Both the position numbers and the translations under genes were made by a program. A DNA stretch of 64,000 bases from Sporosarcina sp. ZBG7A. Its GTDB lineage: Bacteria; Bacillota; Bacilli; Bacillales_A; Planococcaceae. Numbering within the stretch: position 1 is the stretch's first letter; every line of letters begins with the position of its first letter. Below are positions 8,149 to 16,491 of this stretch, in pieces. The stretch covers positions 42,140 to 106,139 of the forward strand of contig NZ_JWIB01000034.1 in assembly GCF_000813425.1 (NCBI RefSeq), in the 5' to 3' direction. The notes below the pieces were generated by a model. That model saw only the letters and a program-made list of their open reading frames with translations, was not told the DNA's origin and searched no databases.

Positions 8149-9360
8149 TTATTCATTCAATTTGCTTAATAAATGTGACGCCATAGCTGCTGCAAATTCT
8201 GGATCATTAATGTGTCGATCCAGCTCAATGAGTTCTACAACATCTTGATTTAGATGTTTTCTAATCGATGTGAACAATGCTTCCGTGGCTTCAGGAGAAT
8301 CGAACAATTGACCTGCTCCATCTATCGCACTGACACCTTTTAACGGCAAGAACAAAGTAGTCGGCCCAGTCGTTCCGTTTAACTTTCCACTTAGTATCTT
8401 CCCTAGTTCAGCACACTCTTCAGCGGTCGTTCTCATCAGTGTGACATTAGCATTGTGCTCATATAAAGTACGATTTGCAAACTTGGAAGGAACGGTATTC
8501 ATTGCCCCAAAGTTCACCATATCTAGCGCACCACAAGAAACCACTTGAGGAATGCCTTCACGTGCCGCCGCTTCTAGTCGATGAGGACCTGCAGAAAGTA
8601 CACCACCTACTAACTCATCACATAGTTCAGTGGTCGTCACATCCGCTACAGCTTTGATGAACCCATCACTAATGAGAGACTCCATTGCTTGTCCACCGCT
8701 ACCTGTTGCGTGGAATACTAATAATTCATATCCGTTCTCTTCAATATGTTTCTTGAGATTTTCTATACAAGTTGTCGTAACTCCAAACATACTTGCAGCG
8801 ATGATTGGCTTGTCTTCAACCTCCGGAATCTCTTGTTCAATCATACCAATTAGTGCCCCAGCAGCATTTCCTAGAATTCGTCGAGAAATTTTGTTCAAAC
8901 CAGCAACGTCCACAACGGAATACATCATTGTAATGTCTTTCGTTCCAACGTAAGGGTGCACGTCACCCGAAGCAACTGTTGAAACCACCAATTTCGGCAT
9001 CCCGATCGGTAGTTGTCTCATAGTATGTGTAATTAGCGCTGTTCCACCAGATCCGCCCATTCCCATGACACCAACTACATCACGCTCCAAACATAACCGG
9101 TCAACTAATTTTGCAATACCTTTTGACATAACTTTCATAGCTAAACCACGATCATGTTGGCCCCGTAAAGCTGTTAAAGTATTCCCACCTAAATCAGCTA
9201 CCACTTCGGCACTAAATGTAGGCGTAACTGTAGGCACACCTACTACACCTCCATCAATTAAAACTACTTCAAATCCTTTTAAAGCTATCAAATCGCGAAC
9301 ATACTCATATTCATCCCCTTTAGTATCAAGGGTTCCTATCAACAAAACAGTTTTCTTCAA
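8149..9360 (-). CDS. Tm-1-like ATP-binding domain protein (UPF0261)
   Basis: A 403-residue UPF0261 protein, homologous to the N-terminal half of tomato Tm-1. It shows an initial Rossmann-like strand ([21 protein letters not shown]), a glycine-rich loop ([18 protein letters not shown], near residues 100-118) that binds ATP in the solved relatives, and a second domain starting near [18 protein letters not shown]. The start is TTG at 9360 behind GGGGGAG. It is first in the operon with the TIM-barrel and cupin genes. In plants the two halves are one polypeptide; here they are separate genes. It probably activates a substrate with ATP for the barrel protein, but the pathway is undescribed. Confidence 0.85.
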   Translation of the reverse strand: MKKTVLLIGTLDTKGDEYEYVRDLIALKGFEVVLIDGGVVGVPTVTPTFSAEVVADLGGNTLTALRGQHDRGLAMKVMSKGIAKLVDRLCLERDVVGVMGMGGSGGTALITHTMRQLPIGMPKLVVSTVASGDVHPYVGTKDITMMYSVVDVAGLNKISRRILGNAAGALIGMIEQEIPEVEDKPIIAASMFGVTTTCIENLKKHIEENGYELLVFHATGSGGQAMESLISDGFIKAVADVTTTELCDELVGGVLSAGPHRLEAAAREGIPQVVSCGALDMVNFGAMNTVPSKFANRTLYEHNANVTLMRTTAEECAELGKILSGKLNGTTGPTTLFLPLKGVSAIDGAGQLFDSPEATEALFTSIRKHLNQDVVELIELDRHINDPEFAAAMASHLLSKLNE

Positions 9361-9457
9361 AACAATCTCCCCCGTAGAAAAAAGTAATTGTTCAATCTGA
9401 AAAACAAAATACGAGTTGCAGTGCCAAATTTATCTACAACAATTAAATAATCTGAAT

Positions 9458-9496
9458 ATTATACATCCTACTGTTAGAATACACCCGATTCCAACA
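9458..9496 (-). promoter_or_regulatory. Promoter and inverted-repeat operator of the Tm-1-like operon
   Basis: On the minus strand a consensus -10 TATAAT lies at 9463-9458 with no good -35. In its place is an inverted repeat TGTTGGAAT-N7-ATTCTAACA (8 of 9 matching, 9472-9496). A -10 with an operator over the -35 region is the usual layout for an AraC-type activator, and the AraC-fusion gene ends just upstream. Confidence 0.5.
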
Positions 9497-9517
9497 ACCG
9501 TATATGTTAAATGGTAC

Positions 9518-10714
9518 TCATTTCATGTGTTCTTGTAATCTTTCTACATATTCTCGGGGAGATTGTCCTGCATACTTTTTAAAAGCCTTACTAAAATGTG
9601 CGTAATCGCTAAATCCTGTCATGTTTGCAATTTCAGCTAGCTGGAAACAGTTCTGGCTCATAAATTCAATGGATTTATGCATTCTATACTCAATTAAATA
9701 ATTACTATACGAACAACCGACTTCCTGTTTAAACACTTTACTTAAATAGGGTCTTGAAATATGTAAGAGCTGCGCCAAATCCTCTAGTGAGATTTTCGTC
9801 ATATAGTTTACTGAGATATATTCCTTTACAAATTCTGCATACTCATAGTGTTTTTCAGCCCCTTCTAACATCTTTACTAAAAATTCATCCGCTCCTTTTT
9901 GTCCTACGTTCTTAAACTTTCTAATTGTCGAGGACAAAGCTTGTTCTGTAGGAATCCTTTCAAAAGAAGATCCTCCGATATATCCCATCGTTGCTGTGTT
10001 ATCTTGCATATATTTCACATCTGTTGGGGTAGAAACTGGCCCTCCATAAATCATTTTAATGACTTGACGATCTTCGTGATTGCAAACGCTAAAGATTTCA
10101 TTGACCACTTTTGCTCCTTCTACTAAGCTAAGTGCCTTCTTTGCGCCTAGCATCCCGCCCTTTGTAAAACCTAGATGAGCACAAATAACATCAGCTCCAG
10201 CATCCAACATCTGTCTCGCTTGCTCTTTATCAAATACAAATGCAATTGTAAACAGCCCTTGCTCATGGGCGATTTTTATCGCACTTACTTCCGTTTCATA
10301 CGATATCCCTTGCTCCTCCAATGCCTCTCTAAACATCCCGTCTATCATTCCTACAGAAGGATAGTTATTAATCCCTGTAAACCCCTTTGTTTTAATTTCT
10401 TGAATGTACAGTTCTAAATTGATCAAAGGATCGGTTGCACACAGTCCAAAAACAACAGGAAACCCTTTTGCGATAGGGAGTATTTCCCTAGAACCAAACT
10501 CCATTACTAGTTTGTTGCAATTTAAATAAGGAAGATAGCCTGCTAGTGAGCTGACTCCCATTTGTCTAAAGCGACCGGAGTTTAACGCTAATATCATATC
10601 TCCTCCGCCAGCCACTGTAGATTTTGCTGATTTACCTGAACCTGAAGCCACTCCAATGATAAATTCTTTCTGGTCTACCTTATTCAATAATCTTTGCTTA
10701 ATCTGTATAGTCAT
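9518..10714 (-). CDS. Fused PEP-hydrolase-like TIM barrel and AraC-type HTH transcription factor
   Basis: A 398-residue fusion. Residues 1-270 repeat the TIM-barrel family of the 7295 gene (FIIGVASGSGKSAKSTVAGG, GLCATDPLINLE, NYPSVGMIDGMFREAL, HLGFTKGGMLGAK, GGPVSTPTDVKYM). Residues about 295-398 are an AraC/XylS DNA-binding domain with two helix-turn-helices (ISLEDLAQLLHISRPYLSKVFK; LAEIANMTGFSDYAHFSKAFKKYAG) and the terminal SPREYVERL. It lies 157 bp upstream of the operon encoding the free barrel. An enzyme-derived sensor controlling its own pathway is the natural reading, with the barrel binding the substrate or product. Whether the barrel keeps catalysis is unknown. Confidence 0.88.
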   Translation of the reverse strand: MTIQIKQRLLNKVDQKEFIIGVASGSGKSAKSTVAGGGDMILALNSGRFRQMGVSSLAGYLPYLNCNKLVMEFGSREILPIAKGFPVVFGLCATDPLINLELYIQEIKTKGFTGINNYPSVGMIDGMFREALEEQGISYETEVSAIKIAHEQGLFTIAFVFDKEQARQMLDAGADVICAHLGFTKGGMLGAKKALSLVEGAKVVNEIFSVCNHEDRQVIKMIYGGPVSTPTDVKYMQDNTATMGYIGGSSFERIPTEQALSSTIRKFKNVGQKGADEFLVKMLEGAEKHYEYAEFVKEYISVNYMTKISLEDLAQLLHISRPYLSKVFKQEVGCSYSNYLIEYRMHKSIEFMSQNCFQLAEIANMTGFSDYAHFSKAFKKYAGQSPREYVERLQEHMK

Positions 10715-10911
10715 AGATGTGTTTTCACCTCAGCTTTTTTCTACTCCTCAAGCATCCAACAATTACCAATGTTTCACCTTGAGCTTTTACAATATAGTTA
10801 ACCACATTGTAGCCTGTGAAGGAATTGCTTTCTATAGTGAGAAGCTCCAATCAGCAAATAATTCGAAAACAAAAAGAGCTCAGGCATATGCCGAACCCCT
10901 TTGTTTCTCCC

Positions 10912-11361
10912 TCATTTATTGGTTTCCAATACCTTTACTCTTGGATTACGAGCTAGAAGTTCTTGTAAAAATGCATCTTTGTCTCGCGGTGAAATTTTCA
11001 CACTGCCGAGTAACGCATGTGTGTAAAACAATTCAAGAGCATCTACAGAAGACAGCAACCTGTAGCCTGTATAGATATCACGTGTAGTTCCTACAGTCGT
11101 AATGGTTTCATAAGGAATTTTACTTCGGAATGGTCCACCTTGTACCAACAAATAATCGGGATGAAAAACATAGCGAACAGCAAAACTGCACCATGCAATT
11201 ACACCAACACTGAACAGAAACACAACGGCAAGTGTCAAAATAACTGGCCAATCGGTTCCCCCTTCTAGAAACAGTGGCCACCATGTGGCAATGCCGATTA
11301 CCAACATGCAACTACCGATGAACAAAAGAAACTTCTTATCTATTTTTGGTTTAAATCCCAT
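10912..11361 (-). CDS. PH domain-containing membrane protein (bPH_6-like)
   Basis: A 149-residue protein with two N-terminal membrane helices (LLFIGSCMLVIGIATWWPLF; VILTLAVVFLFSVGVIAWC) followed by a small bacterial PH domain (VRYVFHPDYLLVQGGPFRSKIPYETITTV, then LELFYTHALLGSVKISPRDKDAFLQEL). The S-P-R-D/E-x4-F-x2-L ending is typical of the bPH_6 family. Function is unknown; relatives are usually single genes. AAAGGGGACC precedes the ATG at 11361. Confidence 0.78.
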   Translation of the reverse strand: MGFKPKIDKKFLLFIGSCMLVIGIATWWPLFLEGGTDWPVILTLAVVFLFSVGVIAWCSFAVRYVFHPDYLLVQGGPFRSKIPYETITTVGTTRDIYTGYRLLSSVDALELFYTHALLGSVKISPRDKDAFLQELLARNPRVKVLETNK

Positions 11362-11748
11362 TGGCTTGGTCCCCTTTCCATCGAGTACTCATAATCCGTC
11401 AAGACTTCTTACGATTTTATACGATTCGTATCCTTTAAAGATTCAATTTTCATGTAATAAACCTTCACATCAATTCATCCTCATCTTTTAAGATAACTAT
11501 AAAACTCTTAGATCATTTACAACCGCGAGTCAGGATGGGTACTGAACAAAAGCTGAAGTTAAGGTGATAAAAACGATCTTGTATAATGACCATTTTTACA
11601 GTCCTTACCTGTTTTATAACACATTGAGAACCACTAGAAAATCTCTATTATATGAAATCCTATATCCTTTCCCCTACTTGAATTTGAAGAGTCTCTATAT
11701 ATTTTCAATCGTCAGTAGAATAAATAATGATTAATTTTTCGAAATATA
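11362..11748. other. Intergenic stretch without a supported gene
   Basis: AT-rich DNA between the PH-domain gene and the promoter at 11749. I see no coding frame with family resemblance and no RNA gene. Confidence 0.5.
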
Positions 11749-11832
11749 TTGACAGCACACTAGATTCAGCATATATTCTATATAACAAATTTCCTTTCAT
11801 CGGAAACAGTTTCCGTTGTACGGAAAAAGGAG
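11749..11832 (+). promoter_or_regulatory. Strong promoter with overlapping CGGAAA palindromes and a ribosome binding site
   Basis: TTGACA at 11749-11754, a 17-bp spacer and TATATT at 11772-11777 make a near-ideal sigma-A promoter. Just downstream lie CGGAAAC-A-GTTTCCG (11801-11815, perfect) and TTTCCG-N5-CGGAAA (11810-11826), typical of repressor operators such as those of IclR or LacI proteins. AAAGGAG follows at 11826-11832. Only a 29-codon frame (TTG 11846 to TAG 11935) comes next, so the controlled gene may be lost or the site may serve the carrier gene at 12211. Confidence 0.55.
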
Positions 11833-12029
11833 TTGAGGTAAATTATTGCTCGTAGATGTATACACAGTGGACTTGCGTTTTTGTAGAGCACTAAACAAGG
11901 GGCATCAAAATTCAATACACTTTGAGTCCAACTAGAGGAAATCAAAGATGATCGGAGTTTTAGAGATAGTATAGGATTTTCTTGTCTGTAACGTGGTGGC
12001 ATTAGCCCCACGAATTTGTCTAATCACAC

Positions 12030-12045
12030 GTGGAAGCGCTTCCAC
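12030..12045. promoter_or_regulatory. CcpA cre site
   Basis: GTGGAAGCGCTTCCAC is a perfect 16-bp palindrome that fits the catabolite-responsive element consensus TGNAANCGNWNNCA. It lies between the promoter at 11749 and the carrier gene at 12211, so CcpA bound here should act as a roadblock and repress the YfcC/M20 operon on preferred sugars. Confidence 0.75.
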
Positions 12046-12210
12046 AAAAAGACAGTATATGAATGAAGGAACTTTGTTAGATGCCGTTCTCTAAATAACG
12101 ACGCTTTCAATAGAGTACATGCAATACAAGTACTACCTGTTATCTAAAAAAAATCGATAACAAAATAGGTTCACTTCATTTTTCATATTCGTTATCCTGG
12201 GGGGGATATT

Positions 12211-13632
12211 ATGACAAAGCCAACAAAAGACTACTTGAACCATCAAGAACAGGAAACACCAGCGAAAGGGATTAATGCATTTGCGCTCATGTTCATTGTC
12301 ATTGTCATTATGACCGTGCTCACATATATCGTGCCTGCTGGCCATTATGATCGAATTGAACAAGATGGTCGAACACTTGTGGATGCGAACTCATTTGAAT
12401 TTGTCGATAGAACACCAGTTGGACTCCTTCAAATGTTTAATAGTGTGCATTTAGGTTTAATGGAAGGCTCGCATATTATTTTGTTTGTGTTCCTCTTTGG
12501 TGGTGCACTTGGAATTATGCAAGCAACAGGGGCGATTGATTCATTCATCAAGGTAGTCGCAGCACGATTCGGGAAACGTGAAATCGTCCTCATTCCATTA
12601 TTGGTTCTAATTTTCGCGTTACTTGGTACGTTAATTGGCTCGGCTGAAGATACACTCGTCTATATTGCCATTATCGTTCCGATGACGATGGCGCTGCGGA
12701 TGGATGCATTAACTGGCTTCGCAATTGTCATGCTCGGTACGATGGCTACCGGATTTGTAACAGGCATCACGAATCCATTTAACGTTGCTGTTGCACAAAG
12801 CATTGCTGAACTCCCGATCTATTCGGGAATGGGATTACGCATTGCGATTTTCATTGTGTTCTATCTACTAACAGTTGTCTTCATCTATAGACATGCGATG
12901 AAAGTTAAGAAAAATCCTGCAGCCGGCATCTATGGCAAGTTTGATCCGAAAGATCAAGTAGCCATAGATATGGATTTTAAAATGAGTAAAAGACATTTAC
13001 TTGCCTTACTTGTCCTGCTTGCGAACTTCATCGCGCTAGTTGTAGGAGTCATTAAATTCGGATGGTACATTAGTGAAATAGGTGGTATCTTCCTTTTCAG
13101 TGCGATTATTATGGGGATTATCGGAAAGTTATCTATGAATAAGATGGCAGATGGTTTCGTATCAGGAGCACGAGAAATGGTCGCTGGGGCCTTAATTATC
13201 GGGATCGCTCAAACGATTCTTGTCGTTACGAAAGACGGTGGCTTACTGGATACGATTTTGTATTTTTCAGCTGGATTAGTTGGTCAATTGCCCGCATCTA
13301 TCAATGCGATCGGAATGTTCTTTATGCAGTTAGTCATCAACTTCATCGTTCCTTCTGGAAGCGGTCAAGCAGCTCTAACGATGCCACTGATGACACCACT
13401 CGCTGATTTGATCGGCGTTACAAGACAAACTGCAGTATTCGCTTTCCAGATGGGGGATGGAATCTCAAATACCATTATTCCAACGAGCGGAGTTTTGTTA
13501 GCAGGACTCGCTATTGCTGGAATTCCGTTCACTCAATGGGTCAAATGGGTATTCCCATATGTACTTATTCAAGTCGGGATTACAATTATTTTCCTCATCA
13601 TTGCACAAGCCACTAACTACGGACCATTTTAA
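12211..13632 (+). CDS. YfcC family carrier (DcuC/ArcD-like)
   Basis: A 473-residue polytopic membrane protein with about 12 predicted helices. Family landmarks are FALMFIVIVIMTVLTYIVPAG at the N-terminus, the re-entrant-type segments GTMATGFVTGITNPFNVAVAQ and NFIVPSGSGQAALTMPLMTPLAD, and DGISNTIIPTSGVL near the C-terminus. These belong to the C4-dicarboxylate anaerobic carrier/YfcC group, whose members take up C4-dicarboxylates, basic amino acids or peptides. It starts behind GGGGGGG and is followed after 21 bp by an M20 amidohydrolase, so it probably imports an N-acyl amino acid or short peptide that the hydrolase cleaves. A cre box upstream implies catabolite repression. Confidence 0.87.
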   Translation: MTKPTKDYLNHQEQETPAKGINAFALMFIVIVIMTVLTYIVPAGHYDRIEQDGRTLVDANSFEFVDRTPVGLLQMFNSVHLGLMEGSHIILFVFLFGGALGIMQATGAIDSFIKVVAARFGKREIVLIPLLVLIFALLGTLIGSAEDTLVYIAIIVPMTMALRMDALTGFAIVMLGTMATGFVTGITNPFNVAVAQSIAELPIYSGMGLRIAIFIVFYLLTVVFIYRHAMKVKKNPAAGIYGKFDPKDQVAIDMDFKMSKRHLLALLVLLANFIALVVGVIKFGWYISEIGGIFLFSAIIMGIIGKLSMNKMADGFVSGAREMVAGALIIGIAQTILVVTKDGGLLDTILYFSAGLVGQLPASINAIGMFFMQLVINFIVPSGSGQAALTMPLMTPLADLIGVTRQTAVFAFQMGDGISNTIIPTSGVLLAGLAIAGIPFTQWVKWVFPYVLIQVGITIIFLIIAQATNYGPF

Positions 13633-13653
13633 AATAATTGGGAGGTTTTACAA

Positions 13654-14832
13654 TTGGTTTTGAATCTAGACGCATTGCAAAAGGAAGTTATTTCATGGAG
13701 ACACCATTTACATGAAAATGCAGAACTATCCCATCACGAGTATAAAACTTCGGATTATATCTATAAGACTGTTTCCGGGTTTCCAGGACTCACGGTGACG
13801 AGACCGACAAAAACGAGTGTCTATGCCGTATTGAAAGGTGGAAAACCTTCTGCTGAAACATCTCGCACAATCGCTTTCCGTGCAGATATCGATGCGTTAC
13901 CTATCCATGAAGAGGCAGATATCGACTTCCAATCCAAAACCCCAGGCGTGATGCATGCTTGTGGTCATGATGCACATGCTTCTATGCTGATGGGCGCAGC
14001 GAAAGTCTTGTCTGAAAGACGCGATGAATTCAGCGGAGAAATCCGTTTCATCTTCCAGCATGCAGAAGAAGTGTCGCCAGGTGGAGCTCAAGAACTTGTC
14101 GAGCATGGCGTCATGGAAGGCGTCGATTACGTCTTTGCATTGCATGTCTATCCTTATGAAAATGCGGGCAAGTTCTCGATGCGTGCTGGTAAGATGAATG
14201 CAGCAGGAGATGACTTTGAAGTGAAAATTATCGGACGAGGTGGTCATGCCTCTACTCCAGAACTCGCTATCGACCCACTCATTATCGGGGCAGAGATTGT
14301 CACAAATATTCAGCTGATCGTCTCTCGTAAATTGCCGATCTTGCAGGCTCCTGTCATCACTGTGACAAAGTTCAATTGTGGAAACTCGTTGAATGTCATT
14401 GAAGAAAGTGCATCATTTGGTGGCACGATTCGTTCACACGATCCAGTCGTTCGAGTACAAGCTCGAGAATACTTAGACCAAGTGGTAAACGGAATCGCAA
14501 ACACACATGGTGCAACCGCTGAAATCAAGTGGGATCTCGGATGTTCCGCAGTTCATAACGACTCAGAAGCAACGGAAATCACACGTCGTGCCGCAGCTAA
14601 ATTAGTCGGAGAAGAGAACGTGATCGATTTGCCAGAGCCGATGTTTGGAGCTGAGGACTTTGCTGCATATTCAGAAGTAGTTCCTGCCTCCATGCAATTC
14701 ATCGGTGTTCATAACGAAGACTTTGGCAAAGCCTATCCCCTGCATCATCCGAAATTCAAGATTGAGGAGACTGCTTTGCAGTATGGGGTAAATTACTTTG
14801 TAAATATCGCAGAAGAGCTTTGCGGTGAATAA
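13654..14832 (+). CDS. M20 family amidohydrolase
   Basis: A 392-residue zinc hydrolase of the M20D (IAA-amino acid hydrolase/hippurate hydrolase) group. Visible are the N-terminal WRHHLHENAELSHHEYKT, the metal site GVMHACGHDAHASMLMGAA, FIFQHAEEVSPGGA with its catalytic Glu, a dimerisation-domain HAS motif (GGHASTPELAIDP), and PMFGAEDFAAYSEVVPAS. Start is TTG at 13654 behind GGGAGG. It shares an operon with the YfcC carrier and would hydrolyse an imported N-acyl amino acid or dipeptide in the cytoplasm. The exact substrate is not readable. Confidence 0.88.
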   Translation: MVLNLDALQKEVISWRHHLHENAELSHHEYKTSDYIYKTVSGFPGLTVTRPTKTSVYAVLKGGKPSAETSRTIAFRADIDALPIHEEADIDFQSKTPGVMHACGHDAHASMLMGAAKVLSERRDEFSGEIRFIFQHAEEVSPGGAQELVEHGVMEGVDYVFALHVYPYENAGKFSMRAGKMNAAGDDFEVKIIGRGGHASTPELAIDPLIIGAEIVTNIQLIVSRKLPILQAPVITVTKFNCGNSLNVIEESASFGGTIRSHDPVVRVQAREYLDQVVNGIANTHGATAEIKWDLGCSAVHNDSEATEITRRAAAKLVGEENVIDLPEPMFGAEDFAAYSEVVPASMQFIGVHNEDFGKAYPLHHPKFKIEETALQYGVNYFVNIAEELCGE

Positions 14833-14847
14833 GAAGATGTAAACAAA

Positions 14848-14890
14848 GGCGGACCCAACAAGTCACGAAATATGACTTGTTGGATCCGCC
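14848..14890 (+). terminator. Intrinsic terminator of the yfcC/M20 operon
   Basis: GGCGGACCCAACAAGTCA pairs with TGACTTGTTGGATCCGCC around a 7-nt loop and is followed by TATTT. Confidence 0.8.
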
Positions 14891-14962
14891 TATTTAATTG
14901 AAGCACAAGCTTACGCCACAACTGCGTCCTTTCGATGCAAATTATTACTAGTTCAGATGGGT

Positions 14963-15319
14963 TTATAAACGAGTACATATGCGTAATTGATTTCCATCAG
15001 GATCTACCACTGTCATCATACGGAGGCCTTCAAGATCCTCATTTGGAGGGCTAGTAATACATATATCCTTTTTACTTTTTAATTCGTTGTACCAGTTGTC
15101 AACATTAGGAACAAATAAGTGAATTAATCCACCAATTTGGCAGTCTCCAGTATGTTCAGTTAAATACATTGTCATTTCATCCTTAGTAATCTGGACAAAT
15201 ATAGGAAACCCGGGTTCAAATTGATGCACCCAGTCGATTTTAAAACCCATATCGTCTACGTAAAACGCGATACTTTTTGTATAGTCTGTAATACGGAACG
15301 CCGGAATCACATTTTGCAT
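14963..15319 (-). CDS. VOC family protein (glyoxalase/bleomycin resistance type)
   Basis: A 118-residue single VOC module: IPAFRITDYTKSIAFYVDDMGFKIDWVHQ at the start and MMTVVDPDGNQLRIC at the end, the standard beta-alpha-beta-beta-beta halves. Members bind small molecules or metals and include antibiotic-binding proteins and dioxygenases. The H/E metal set is incomplete by eye, which favours a binding protein of the bleomycin-resistance type. GAGG precedes the ATG at 15319. It is a single gene. Confidence 0.78.
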   Translation of the reverse strand: MQNVIPAFRITDYTKSIAFYVDDMGFKIDWVHQFEPGFPIFVQITKDEMTMYLTEHTGDCQIGGLIHLFVPNVDNWYNELKSKKDICITSPPNEDLEGLRMMTVVDPDGNQLRICTRL

Positions 15320-15372
15320 ATTTACACCTCACAAATAAGTTATATGCCCTTATAAAAGACATGAATAGCCGA

Positions 15373-15639
15373 TTATCGAATCAGTTCCTGGAGAACCATC
15401 AAGATAGGGGTGTATAGGAGCAATGGAATGAGCAAAATGACTGCCCCCATTTTTTTAGTTCCCTTTTTCAACATTAAAAGGGAGAGCAGATAAAATAGCG
15501 GATATACGATGAAAGCAATGATAAAGACGCCGTCTACAGCTTGATAGAGCTTATTTGGAACTACCAATAACACTGGAATTGCAACCAATTCCAGAACACT
15601 GAAAATGATCACAGCTCCCCATAAACTTCTTATTGTCAT
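15373..15639 (-). CDS. Small membrane protein of unknown function
   Basis: An 88-residue protein with three hydrophobic segments (LWGAVIIFSVLELVAIPVLLVV; GVFIIAFIVYPLFYLLSLLML; MGAVILLIPLLLYTPILMVL) and a basic loop (KKGTKKM) before the last. The start at 15639 has GGGGAT upstream. I recognise no family. It is read in the same direction as the VOC gene but ends 53 bp from it. Confidence 0.55.
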   Translation of the reverse strand: MTIRSLWGAVIIFSVLELVAIPVLLVVPNKLYQAVDGVFIIAFIVYPLFYLLSLLMLKKGTKKMGAVILLIPLLLYTPILMVLQELIR

Positions 15640-15782
15640 GCTACATCCCCGATCTCTGATAGTTTCTCAAAACGTTTTTCTTCACTTGTTATGCTACTGT
15701 CCAATCAACCTGAATAAAATCTTTGTTTGAGAACTATTTCCTTCTTAATCTTATCATCTGATTTCGAATAATGCAGTACCAT

Positions 15783-15885
15783 AAAAAAACACTTTCCAAT
15801 AAATCGGAAAGTGTCTTAATCATACACGAATATTGCATAGGGAAAGCTCCTTTGCAGTCAGAGAGCCCCCCTTTGCTTCCATTAT
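15783..15885 (-). ncRNA. Candidate small RNA divergent from arr
   Basis: On the minus strand an extended -10 (TGGTATAAT, TATAAT at 15896-15891) is followed by about 100 nt ending in a textbook terminator (ACACTTTCC, ATTTATT loop side, GGAAAGTGT and seven T). Inside, GGGGGGCTC can pair with GAGCTTTCCC. The block at 27691-27787 has the same -10, a different-sequence stem in the same place and the same terminator, next to a broken second arr gene. A short frame starting ATGCAATATTCG exists but runs through the terminator, so RNA is preferred. Confidence 0.45.
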
Positions 15886-15978
15886 ACCACAACCGAAAAA
15901 TCACTTATAGACTGTTATTCTAATACCTGCTGCCCTATACTGATACATACAAATCTGCAAGAAAAGGAGTGTAATTGA

Positions 15979-16395
15979 ATGGACAACAAAAATACGTTAC
16001 AGGAGAGTGGCCCTTTCTTTCATGGTACGAAAGCGGAATTGCAAATAGGAGACTTCCTGGAGCCACAGTACCGCTCGAACTATCAGGACAAAAAATCCAA
16101 CCATATCTACTTCACCGCAACATTGGATGCCGCCAAATGGGGTGCTGAACTGGCCACGTCCGGATCCCAGGAACGAATTTACATTGTTGAACCAACAGGT
16201 GCCTTTGAAGATGACCCAAACGTGACGGACAAACGATTCCCCGGCAATCCAACACGTTCATACCGCTCTAAATCCCCGTTGAAAATAATAGCAGTGCTGG
16301 GCAAATGGGAACGCCATTCCGATGAAGAGATCAGCCGGATGCTGACAGCCTTGAACACATTGCGTGAACAAGGGAAAGCAATCATTTATGATTAA
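15979..16395 (+). CDS. arr: Rifampin ADP-ribosyltransferase (Arr)
   Basis: A 138-residue enzyme that transfers ADP-ribose from NAD to rifamycins and inactivates them. The Arr hallmarks are GPFFHGTKAELQIGDFLEP near the N-terminus (His for NAD binding), NHIYFTATLDAAKWGAELA, RIYIVEPTGAFEDDPNVTDKRFPGNPTRSYRS and PLKIIAVLGKWER. The length equals the usual 135-145 residues. AAGGAG precedes the ATG. A TATACT -10 lies about 30 bp upstream. It is a single gene with a divergent candidate RNA upstream. A relic of a second copy lies at 27891. Confidence 0.9.
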   Translation: MDNKNTLQESGPFFHGTKAELQIGDFLEPQYRSNYQDKKSNHIYFTATLDAAKWGAELATSGSQERIYIVEPTGAFEDDPNVTDKRFPGNPTRSYRSKSPLKIIAVLGKWERHSDEEISRMLTALNTLREQGKAIIYD

Positions 16396-16491
16396 TCGTA
16401 ACTAGTCCTACTCTATGTACCATGCGCAGGGAGCGAGCCAAATTTCCTAAGCAAACCACTATTTACGATTATCTTCAAAGGAGAATACACC

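Noticed and set aside
11778..12011. 77-residue minus-strand frame between the promoter and cre site
   Set aside because: It runs against the promoter and operator elements and has low-complexity, non-family sequence.
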